Assembly (NCBI GenBank): GCA_003250235.1
Contig: QKGY01000418.1
Coordinates: 1-7,161 of the forward strand
Direction: 5' to 3'
Length of the DNA stretch: 7,161 nucleotides
Origin: Desulfuromonadaceae bacterium
GTDB taxonomy: Bacteria; Desulfobacterota; Desulfuromonadia; Desulfuromonadales; SZUA-540
Within the stretch, counting starts at the first letter, position 1. Every line of letters starts with the position of its first letter. Positions 1-5,683 of this stretch are shown here, piece after piece. The translations under genes were made by a program, and so were the position numbers. The notes beneath the pieces are model-generated. The model had not been told where the DNA came from. It saw nothing but the letters and a program-made list of their open reading frames with translations, and did not search any database.

Positions 1-1163
1 AACTGCGACAGGGTATCCAGCTGAATCACCTCGCCCGTTTCGACGGCCATGGAAGCCTCGATCACGTTGCGCAACTGGCGGATATTGCCCGGCCAGGGAA
101 AGCTGCAGGCGGCAGAGAGGGCCTCGGCAGAGAGCCCTTTGAACTGGGTCCCGAACTTTTCATTCTGCTGCCGGATGAAGTGGGTCACCAGGGCAGAAAT
201 ATCCCCGCGTCTCTCTCTGAGCGGCGGAAGTCTGAGATTCACCACATTGAGCCGATAGAACAGGTCCTCCCGGAAGGTGCCTTTATCCACATCGGCGAGC
301 AAGTCGGCGTTGGTCGCGGAGAGGATCCGCACATTGACCTTGGTGGGGCGGGTGTCGCCGATCCGGTGGAATTCCTGCTCCTGCAGAAAACGCAGCAGCG
401 TTTTCTGCACGTTCATGGGAAGGTTGCCGACCTCATCCAGGAAAAGCGTCCCTCCATCCGCGGCTTCGAGCAGTCCCTGGCGGTTTTCCGTTGCGCCGGT
501 AAAGGCCCCTTTTTTATACCCGAACAACTCGCTTTCCAGCAGCGATTCGGGGAGTGCGCCGCAGTTGATGGCCATAAAGCGTTTGTCGCGCCGGGTGCTG
601 TTGTAATGAATGGCCTGGGCGATCAGTTCCTTGCCGGTACCCGACTCGCCGGTGATCAGCACTGCCGTATCGCGGATGGCGATTTTTTCCACCGTATCCA
701 TCAGGGCTTTGAGCCCGTCGTTGGCCCCGATGATGTTGTCGAACTGGAACTTGCCGACGAGTTCCTTGCGAAGCTCGCGGTTTTCTTCGAGCAGCTCGGT
801 CTGCTTCAGGGCATTTTTTACCCGGTAGAGAAGCTCTTCGGGTTCGAACGGTTTGGTCAGTATATCGTAGGCGCCGCGACGCAGGGCTTGAATGGACATC
901 TCGACGGTGGCAAAGGCGGTGATCATGATCACCGGTTTGCTGGGGTCTTTGTCTTTGATGCGCTGCAGAACTTCCAGTCCGTCCATCCCCGGCATCTTGA
1001 CATCGCTGATGACCAGATCCACATCGGTCGGCTTGAATGCATCCACCGCCTCGAAAGATCGGGTGAAGGCCTTTACCGTGTAGCCGTTGTCGAGCAGAAC
1101 CGCCTCCATCATGCGGCACAGCCCTTCTTCGTTGTCAATCAGCATGATACGCTTAGGCGCCAT
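1..1163 (-). CDS. NtrC-family sigma-54-dependent response regulator (C-terminus cut by window edge)
   Basis: This is a cytoplasmic transcription activator of sigma-54 RNA polymerase, the output half of a two-component system. 387 codons are visible. The receiver domain (about 5-120) has Asp10 at the acidic pocket, phospho-acceptor Asp54 (VISDVKMPGMDG), Thr82 and Lys104. The AAA+ domain (about 142-370) has Walker A GESGTGKE at 172-179, an intact GAFTGA sigma-54 contact loop at 219-224, Walker B TLFLDE at 239-244, and the RED..FYRLNV arginine segment at 298-306. FPWPGNIRQLRNV (355-367) ends the AAA+ part. The Fis-type helix-turn-helix expected next lies outside the window. The ATG at 1163 is supported by AAGAGGA eight bases upstream. 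The gene follows the kinase by 18 bp, so the two are surely co-transcribed and form a pair. The second acidic-pocket residue is Asn11 rather than Asp/Glu, a mild and known variation. The target genes cannot be named. Confidence 0.96.
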   Translation of the reverse strand, partial: MAPKRIMLIDNEEGLCRMMEAVLLDNGYTVKAFTRSFEAVDAFKPTDVDLVISDVKMPGMDGLEVLQRIKDKDPSKPVIMITAFATVEMSIQALRRGAYDILTKPFEPEELLYRVKNALKQTELLEENRELRKELVGKFQFDNIIGANDGLKALMDTVEKIAIRDTAVLITGESGTGKELIAQAIHYNSTRRDKRFMAINCGALPESLLESELFGYKKGAFTGATENRQGLLEAADGGTLFLDEVGNLPMNVQKTLLRFLQEQEFHRIGDTRPTKVNVRILSATNADLLADVDKGTFREDLFYRLNVVNLRLPPLRERRGDISALVTHFIRQQNEKFGTQFKGLSAEALSAACSFPWPGNIRQLRNVIEASMAVETGEVIQLDTLSQ

Positions 1164-1212
1164 AGCGATAATCCTCTTGGGTTACAGGCAGGCGGACGGT
1201 GACGGTGGTTCC
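1153..1212 (-). pseudogene. Displaced C-terminal tail of the histidine kinase (out of frame)
   Basis: Read from 1212 in the frame one base away from the kinase, this segment gives GTTVTVRLP followed by VTQEDYRYGA and a TAA stop at 1155-1153. GTTVTVRLP is the usual closing beta strand of HATPase domains, normally reached through a short Ser-Glu-x-Gly-Lys type loop that is absent here. In the restored frame the kinase would overlap the regulator start (ATGGCGCCTAA) by 11 bases, a typical coupled arrangement. Restoring the frame needs an insertion of 3n+1 bases. The missing loop suggests roughly 13-19 lost bases, possibly between two GGA triplets. Confidence 0.8.
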
Positions 1213-3125
1213 ATCGAAATCTTGCCGAGGTGCTGTTCGATGATCTGTTTGGTGATGGCGAGACCGAGGCCGGTGCCTCGAGCCTTGGTCGTAAAAAACG
1301 GCTCGAAAATCTTCTCCAGGTTTTCCTCGGGGATGCCATTGCCGTTGTCGCGGAAGGTGATGCAGAGGGTGTTGTCGTCCTCGAGATGGGTGCCGACAAT
1401 CAGTATCCCCCCTTCGGCCATGGCCGGTCCGGCATTCAGGATGAGATTGATGGCCACCTGGCGCATCTGGTCGCCGTCAAGCATGATTTTGGGCAGGTCT
1501 TTTTCAAAATCGCAGAGAACCGTGACATGGTGCATGTCGGTGTGGTTGGCGGCAAATTCGGTGATCTGGGTCAAAAGATCGTTGATGTCCGTCTCTTCGA
1601 GTGTCGGTTTCGGCGTACGGGCGTAACTCAGGAGATCCTGGACGATTTTCTTGCAGCGCTTGCTCTCCCGCTTGATCTCGTGGATGTATTTGTAGTGCGG
1701 GTCATTCTGATCGATCTTGCCTTCCATGTAGCTGGCATAGCCGAGAATGACGCCCAGGGGATTGTTGATCTCATGGGCGACCCCGGAGGAGAGTACCCCG
1801 AGAGAGGCCATCTTTCCTTGCTGCGCCAGAGCGGCCTCCATCTCCTGATTGCGTTTGATGATCCCGGTCATGCGATTGAAGGTGGTGGCGAGTTCTCCCA
1901 GTTCGTCGTTGGAATCGACACGCATCTGCACGTCCAGCCGTCCCTGCTTGACCTTGCGGATGACGTCGATCATATGGTTGATGGGATCGGTAAGAACTTT
2001 CGATGCTAGAAAGACCAGCACCACGGCGGCAATGCCGATCATCAGCGGCAACAGAAGCATGCTGGTGACAATTCGCCACTTGATCAGGTTGGCTTCCTGG
2101 TAAAATTCGTCTTCGTAAGAGCCGACGGCGACGATCCAGTCCCAGGGGGCAAAATAGGCGTAACGAACGATTTTCATCCTCGGGGCGGGATCCCCGGGGT
2201 TTTGCCAGGGATAGCGGATCCAGCCGTTTTTCTTGTCGCACATCTCCTTGATAAAGAGATGGCCGGAAGAATCCACTGCGGAGTAAAAATTTTCTCCTTC
2301 GGCGTCAGGATGAACGGTGAATTTACCCTTGCTGTCCATGCAGAAAATGTAACCGGTCTTGCCGACCATTTTGCTTTTCAGCTTGTTCTTGAGTTCCTCC
2401 AGGGAGCGGGTCTCAAACGCCAGGTCTTCGTAGGTTTCATCCAGGTAGCTGCTGACGGCTATGATCCAGTCCCAGTCGCGGAAATACCGGTATGCGGCGA
2501 TTTTTCTGCGCGGAGCGGTATCGCCCAGGATCTCGTTGCGCCAGGGGTAGGTGATGAACTTGACGTCTTCGCTTTTGGATTTGAGGGCGGTTTCGACCAT
2601 GTCGCGGATGAAGTAACGGCCGCACTCATCCTGCTCGTCGTAGATGTTGTCCCCTTCGCGGGCGATGTGCAGCTTGAGGTCGCCCTTGCTGTTCATGACG
2701 TAGATATAGCCCGTCTCCCCGACATTGACTTTCTTCAGGGCTTTTTTGGCCTCGTTCTTGGCCTGATCGAGGGTGATGCTGCCATTGCGGTACTGCTGGT
2801 TCTGCGCTTCGACCAGGTTGTAGGCAAAGTTGGTCAGAACGCTCATGTCCTCGGTGAAAGACTTGCGTTTGTCCTGTTTGTAGACTTGAAACTGCTGATA
2901 GTGGGAGTTAAGCAGATCGAGGGTGAAGTTGGCCATGTGGTCCAGATCATCCATGCTCGTCTGGGTGATGCCCCGGTAGGCCTGTCGGGTTGCCGTGAAC
3001 CCGATGAGGGTGCCGACAATGAAAATGGGGATGATGACCAGTGGCAGGACCACCACCAGCATCTTCCAGCGCAGTTTGAGATTTTTGAGAAAACCGAACA
3101 GGTATTTGCTCATCGAAAGTCGCAT
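1182..3125 (-). CDS. Membrane sensor histidine kinase with two tandem Cache-type domains; C-terminus frameshifted
   Basis: This inner-membrane kinase (647 aa) senses an extracytoplasmic ligand and phosphorylates the adjacent NtrC-type regulator. TM1 is at about 21-43. Two Cache-like units follow, sharing the motifs G(E/K)TGYI..M(N/D)SKG (136-148 and 255-267), YPW (193, 305) and WDWI.AV.SY (218-227, 328-337). TM2 is at about 352-374, then a HAMP linker (375-425). The dimerisation domain has the H box GVAHEINNPLG with phospho-acceptor His451. The ATPase has N box NLILN (560-564), DNGNG (593-597), EPFFTTK (608-614) and GTGLGL (617-622). After Met638 the frame is lost: the expected final strand (GTTVTVRLP) lies one frame away, and the protein ends EPPSPSACL. 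The ATG at 3125 has no clear Shine-Dalgarno; ATG 3113 (MSKYLFG) is an alternative start. The ligand is unknown. The fold is certain, but activity is doubtful if the frameshift is real. Confidence 0.93.
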   Translation of the reverse strand: MRLSMSKYLFGFLKNLKLRWKMLVVVLPLVIIPIFIVGTLIGFTATRQAYRGITQTSMDDLDHMANFTLDLLNSHYQQFQVYKQDKRKSFTEDMSVLTNFAYNLVEAQNQQYRNGSITLDQAKNEAKKALKKVNVGETGYIYVMNSKGDLKLHIAREGDNIYDEQDECGRYFIRDMVETALKSKSEDVKFITYPWRNEILGDTAPRRKIAAYRYFRDWDWIIAVSSYLDETYEDLAFETRSLEELKNKLKSKMVGKTGYIFCMDSKGKFTVHPDAEGENFYSAVDSSGHLFIKEMCDKKNGWIRYPWQNPGDPAPRMKIVRYAYFAPWDWIVAVGSYEDEFYQEANLIKWRIVTSMLLLPLMIGIAAVVLVFLASKVLTDPINHMIDVIRKVKQGRLDVQMRVDSNDELGELATTFNRMTGIIKRNQEMEAALAQQGKMASLGVLSSGVAHEINNPLGVILGYASYMEGKIDQNDPHYKYIHEIKRESKRCKKIVQDLLSYARTPKPTLEETDINDLLTQITEFAANHTDMHHVTVLCDFEKDLPKIMLDGDQMRQVAINLILNAGPAMAEGGILIVGTHLEDDNTLCITFRDNGNGIPEENLEKIFEPFFTTKARGTGLGLAITKQIIEQHLGKISMEPPSPSACL

Positions 3126-3248
3126 CGGTGTGTTGGAAATTGCAAAATTATGTTTTAAAAGGGATGTTAAGTCAAGCTTTGACGGGAAAACAAGGGAGGA
3201 TCGCGTCTCTTTTATGAAGGTCCGATCACAATCCGCGGGCGCAATGAC
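3126..3248. other. Intergenic gap between permease stop and kinase start
   Basis: This 123-base spacer holds the kinase promoter. I see no convincing intrinsic terminator for the permease: the only inverted match, GATCG/CGATC, has five pairs and a long loop. Some read-through from the permease into the kinase therefore remains possible. No small gene with a credible start and ribosome-binding site was seen. Confidence 0.6.
3147..3175 (-). promoter_or_regulatory. Sigma-70-type promoter for the kinase-regulator pair
   Basis: On the minus strand, TTGACT (3175-3170) and CATAAT (3152-3147) are separated by exactly 17 bases, and each hexamer matches the consensus at five of six positions. The predicted transcript start near 3140 leaves only about 15 bases before the ATG at 3125. 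No strong Shine-Dalgarno is visible in that leader. The surrounding sequence is clearly more AT-rich than the genes. This suggests the kinase and regulator have their own housekeeping promoter and do not depend on read-through from the permease. Confidence 0.75.
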
Positions 3249-4385
3249 CTAAAGGGGCCGTTCAGGTTCCGGAACCGGCTCGGGCAGGGAAAAAGTGCTG
3301 CGATAATGGCGCGTTTCCAGCAGAGCGATTTTGAGGATGCTGGCCACAGGAACACCGATGATCATTCCCAGGATGCCGTACAGCTTCCCCCCCATGATAA
3401 TGGCGATCAGAACCCAGAGCGGATGCAGGTTGGATACCCGGGAAATCAGGATGGGGATGAGGATGAAGTTATCGACGATCACCTGGGCGACAAGGATGTA
3501 GACGATGACGATCCACCAGAATTGTCCTCCCATGCCCAGGTCGGTGAGGGCGATGAGAATGCCGGGGATCATGCCGACGATCGGACCGATGTACGGGACC
3601 AGGTTGGTGATGCCGGCGAAAAGCCCGAGAATGGGGGCGTAACGGATATCGGTGAGCGACAGGCCCGCCATCACCACCAGGCCGACAATCAGGGCCTCCA
3701 GAATGCGGCCGCGGATGAAATGCGCCATCTGTTTGCTGATGTGGTAGGAGAGATCGTGGGCCATTTCGAAATGGCGGTTGGGAGCCAGGGAGATGGTGGT
3801 CCGCAGGATCTTGCGGCCGTCCCGCAGGAAGAAAAACGAAAACAACGGCACCAGAATCAACAGCGAGCCCAGGCGCAGCGCCGACTTGGGGGTTTGGACC
3901 AGCATCTGTCCCACCGCTTCCCCGGTCCAGGTGCGGGCCTTGCCCATGAACTCGTACTGTGAAAGGATGGGAAATCGATCCACAAGGCCGGCCTGGGCAT
4001 CGCGCAGGACGCTGAACAGGCCGTGTGCGTAGCGGGGGATGTCGATGCGCAGAGACTCCCACATCGCCTGCCACTGGGGGACCAGCCACCTGGCCGTCAG
4101 GAATAAGAGCAGCGAAACCAGAAAATAGACGATAAAGATGCTGGTGGATCGGCTGATCGATTCCCGCTCGATGAATTTGACCATCGGGTCGAGAAGAAAG
4201 GCGACGATCAGGGCGAGGAGGATTGGCAGAAACAGGCCGGTTGTGGCGGTGTGGATCAGGGCGATAATAGTCGATGCCGAGGAAAAAATTGCCAGGCCGC
4301 TGGCAATTCCCGCCGTCAGAGCCAAATAGAGGAGGATAAGCTGGGCGCGGGTTATCCTCCGGGAGTCGCCGATTCGTGCCATCAT
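3249..4385 (-). CDS. AI-2E family (PerM/YdiK-like) transporter, integral membrane permease
   Basis: This polytopic inner-membrane protein (378 aa from this start) belongs to the AI-2E/UPF0118 family. Members are linked variously to autoinducer-2 export, ion/proton exchange or unknown substrates, so the substrate here is not assignable. Hydrophobic segments lie at about 14-34, 47-66, 81-103, 168-187, 228-249, 251-281, 290-314 and 322-352. Between the third and fourth is the hydrophilic, helical insert typical of the family. Family signatures are FLRDGRKI (186-193), NLVPYIGP (261-268) followed by GMIPG, and PLWVL..I..GG.LYGILGMIIGVPVA (322-348). The length is normal and the frame is intact. I chose ATG 4385 because it forms an ATGA overlap with the repaired end of the upstream CNB gene, with GAGG four bases upstream. 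ATG 4382 has better spacing (seven bases). An in-frame start at 4478 would add a Pro/Gly-rich leader from within the upstream gene and is unlikely. Confidence 0.93.
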   Translation of the reverse strand: MMARIGDSRRITRAQLILLYLALTAGIASGLAIFSSASTIIALIHTATTGLFLPILLALIVAFLLDPMVKFIERESISRSTSIFIVYFLVSLLLFLTARWLVPQWQAMWESLRIDIPRYAHGLFSVLRDAQAGLVDRFPILSQYEFMGKARTWTGEAVGQMLVQTPKSALRLGSLLILVPLFSFFFLRDGRKILRTTISLAPNRHFEMAHDLSYHISKQMAHFIRGRILEALIVGLVVMAGLSLTDIRYAPILGLFAGITNLVPYIGPIVGMIPGILIALTDLGMGGQFWWIVIVYILVAQVIVDNFILIPILISRVSNLHPLWVLIAIIMGGKLYGILGMIIGVPVASILKIALLETRHYRSTFSLPEPVPEPERPL

Positions 4386-4552
4386 GTCGCCTCGCTGTCC
4401 CGCGGGCTCACCGGCTCCGGATAGGATTTGAGCCGGCGGATTTCCAGGCTGGCCGCCTGGAGTCTCTCGCTTACGCAACGGGTGAGTCCCATGAGGATCT
4501 TGTTGGCCATGGCGCAGTGTTTGGGGATGGTCTCAAGTAGGTCGGCCCGAAA
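4382..4552 (-). pseudogene. Displaced C-terminal part of the CNB-domain protein (out of frame)
   Basis: Starting at 4552, one base out of phase with the upstream part, the minus strand encodes 56 residues beginning FRADLLETIPKH. It continues with MANKILMGLTRCVSERL and ends RDSEAT before TGA at 4384-4382. This is the normal closing helix pattern of CRP-like effector domains. It has no start codon or ribosome-binding site of its own at the break. The stop overlaps the permease ATG as ATGA. Joining it to the upstream part needs an insertion of 3n+2 bases within the run GAACTTTCGG. Confidence 0.82.
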
Positions 4553-4904
4553 GTTCGGTATTCTCCAGGGTCTTGGCCGCCGCGGTCCGGTTTGCCGGAG
4601 CCGTCAGCGTGGTCTCTCCAAAAAAATCGCCGATGCCCAGGATCGCCTGCTCGGATTCCTGCCCGAGCGCATCGCGGTTGAAGATGAGGACTCTGCCTGA
4701 ACGGATGATATACATGCCGGAACCCGGATCCCCTTCTTCGAAAACAATCTCTCCCGGACTGTAATGGCGGATGTGCATCAGGGTTTCGAGAAACCGCAGT
4801 TCCCGGTCCTTCAGTTCGGAAAAGATCGGAATGGTCCCCAGCAGATAGGCCAGGGAGTCTTCCTCGGCCTTTTTGCGGAATATGTTGCTCCAAACTGGAT
4901 TCAC
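4533..4904 (-). CDS. Cyclic-nucleotide-binding (CRP-like effector) domain protein, frameshifted
   Basis: This small protein (123 aa as read) is essentially a single CRP/PKA-type cNMP-binding domain with no DNA-binding helix-turn-helix. The N-terminal helix contains LLGTIPIFSELKDREL (21-36). The beta roll follows, with PGEIVFEEGDPGSGMYII (50-67), then the phosphate-binding cassette GDFFGETTL...NRTAAA (92-110), which keeps Glu97 and Arg106. The reading frame breaks after Leu118 and stops three codons after SGRPT begins. The C-terminal helices continue out of frame. The GTG start at 4904 is supported by AAGGGAG with six bases of spacing. The intact gene would be about 175 aa and would overlap the permease by ATGA, suggesting that cyclic nucleotide binding or a similar signal modulated the membrane partner; this role is inferred only. 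The domain assignment is secure. Whether the protein works without its C-helix is doubtful. Confidence 0.87.
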   Translation of the reverse strand: MNPVWSNIFRKKAEEDSLAYLLGTIPIFSELKDRELRFLETLMHIRHYSPGEIVFEEGDPGSGMYIIRSGRVLIFNRDALGQESEQAILGIGDFFGETTLTAPANRTAAAKTLENTELSGRPT

Positions 4905-4913
4905 AGTACACTC

Positions 4914-4933
4914 CCTTGAATCAAGGATGATTC
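4914..4933 (-). promoter_or_regulatory. Overlapping inverted repeats next to the CNB ribosome-binding site
   Basis: Two perfect dyads share bases: CCTTGA-A-TCAAGG (4914-4926) and GAATCA-AGGA-TGATTC (4918-4933). The first covers part of the AAGGGAG ribosome-binding site (4917-4911). The second could form a six-pair stem with a four-base loop in the leader RNA. This could be an operator for a dimeric repressor or an RNA structure affecting translation. No factor can be assigned. Confidence 0.4.
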
Positions 4934-4981
4934 GAAACCCTTTTGCCGGGCCGACAGGTTCAAGCGCACGGACCGCTGCCG

Positions 4982-4990
4982 ATTATATCA
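4982..4990 (-). promoter_or_regulatory. Extended -10 promoter for the CNB-permease pair
   Basis: The minus strand reads TGATATAAT at 4990-4982, a perfect extended -10 element (TGnTATAAT). No good -35 hexamer sits 16-18 bases upstream, as expected for extended -10 promoters. The predicted start near 4975 gives a leader of about 70 bases before the GTG at 4904. Confidence 0.6.
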
Positions 4991-5057
4991 GCCTGGTATG
5001 GGAAAACCAGAAAAAACTCGGCGCGTTCGCCGGACGACATCGTTCAGGTACCCGTTA

Positions 5058-5086
5058 TTGACAGTCCCTGACGCCCTTGGTATCCT
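5058..5086 (+). promoter_or_regulatory. Sigma-70-type promoter for the ferritin-like gene
   Basis: A perfect TTGACA (5058-5063) is followed after 17 bases by TATCCT (5081-5086), which matches TATAAT at four of six positions. The predicted transcript start is near 5093. It is divergent from the CNB promoter, with about 70 bases between the two elements. Confidence 0.65.
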
Positions 5087-5098
5087 TCAGCCTTATCG

Positions 5099-5614
5099 GT
5101 GAAGGAGGATTCCTCGCGCTGCAGAATCTGCTGGGGCCCTTACCTGGGATCGGCCAAGCCGACCCATTGCGCGTTTTGCGGCGCCCGTCAGAGGCACATT
5201 GTCGCGGCAGCCGATTACGAGCCCACGGGAATCGCCGAGCTCTCCCGCAGGAGCCGTGAAAACCTGGAGCATGCCCTGGCTCAGCAAGTCGACAACAGCA
5301 TGTTTTATCGTGGCGCCTCCAAGGTGGCCGACACTGAAGAAGGCAAAGCCCTTTTCGCTGCCATGGCGGCGATGGAGGAACGCCATGCGGAGATCGTCTG
5401 CAGGGTTCTGGTTGTTGCCGTCCCCGAGGATCTTCGCGATACCGGTGCCTGTTCCCCCGCACACAAGGAGAACTTGATCGAGGCTCGCAAGCGGCGGGAG
5501 AGGGCGTCCAAGGTGTACGGTAAATTCCTGGGCGAAGCGACCGAGGAGCGGGTCAGGGAAATTCTCGAAGCGTTCATCGAAATTCAGGGAGACCATCTTT
5601 CCGTCCTCGGGTAA
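5099..5614 (+). CDS. Zinc-ribbon plus ferritin-like (rubrerythrin-related) protein with altered metal site
   Basis: This 171-aa cytoplasmic protein has an N-terminal four-cysteine ribbon (Cys8, Cys11, Cys24, Cys27, as CRIC...HCAFCGA). A four-helix ferritin-like domain (about 45-170) follows, related to rubrerythrins, which usually handle peroxide or iron at a di-iron centre. The domain shows internal symmetry with a 70-residue offset: Y70/E93..H96 and Y140/Q163..H166. By the family rule E-x6-Y...E-x2-H, the carboxylates would be at 63, 93, 133 and 163. Here they are Gln63, Glu93, Arg133 and Gln163, so a normal di-iron site is unlikely. The GTG at 5099 is the only start in this frame near the ribbon, but it has no Shine-Dalgarno upstream. 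A perfect AAGGAGG lies just inside it (5102-5108). The gene is probably monocistronic, with its own promoter and terminator. The fold is fairly sure; the activity is unknown. Confidence 0.82.
   Translation: MKEDSSRCRICWGPYLGSAKPTHCAFCGARQRHIVAAADYEPTGIAELSRRSRENLEHALAQQVDNSMFYRGASKVADTEEGKALFAAMAAMEERHAEIVCRVLVVAVPEDLRDTGACSPAHKENLIEARKRRERASKVYGKFLGEATEERVREILEAFIEIQGDHLSVLG
5102..5108 (+). promoter_or_regulatory. Orphan perfect Shine-Dalgarno sequence AAGGAGG
   Basis: AAGGAGG matches the anti-Shine-Dalgarno perfectly and lies 9-15 bases after the predicted transcript start. No ATG, GTG or TTG follows within 4-12 bases in the ferritin-like frame; the codons there are TCC, TCG and CGC. The natural start codon may have been here and been lost by mutation or a small deletion (for example TTG to TCG at 5114). 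Confidence 0.5.
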
Positions 5615-5634
5615 AACCCGCACAGAGGAACACG

Positions 5635-5661
5635 AAGCCAGGGTTTCCCCCTGGCTTTTTT
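5635..5661 (+). terminator. Intrinsic (rho-independent) terminator after the ferritin-like gene
   Basis: AGCCAGGG (5636-5643) and CCCTGGCT (5649-5656) form a perfect eight-pair stem with a five-base loop, extendable by A5635-T5657. A run of six T (5656-5661) follows directly. It lies 21 bases after the TAA stop and separates this gene from uvrC. Confidence 0.92.
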
Positions 5662-5683
5662 CTTGCCAGAACAGGAGTGTGCC

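Noticed and set aside
180..1202. Long open frame of 340 codons on the plus strand opposite the response regulator
   Set aside because: The opposite strand gives a complete receiver plus AAA+ domain with every catalytic motif; this frame has no recognisable domain and is a GC-rich antisense shadow.
2202..3158. Long open frame of 318 codons on the plus strand opposite the kinase sensor region
   Set aside because: The minus strand encodes membrane segments and repeated Cache motifs here; the antisense frame is low-complexity in style and lacks a ribosome site.
4386..4478. Upstream in-frame ATG adding 31 residues to the permease
   Set aside because: The added part lies inside the displaced CNB coding sequence, is Pro/Gly-rich and unlike the family N-terminus; ATG 4385 has a ribosome site and an ATGA overlap.
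5608..5620. Small inverted repeat CGGG-TAAAA-CCCG across the ferritin-like stop codon
   Set aside because: Only four pairs and no T run; the real terminator is 15 bases further on.
5651..5667. Sigma-54-like element CTGGC-N7-TTGC with correct GG-GC spacing just before uvrC
   Set aside because: It overlaps the terminator arm and T run, lacks the ACG part of the consensus, and would start transcription near 5678, leaving out the uvrC ribosome-binding site.
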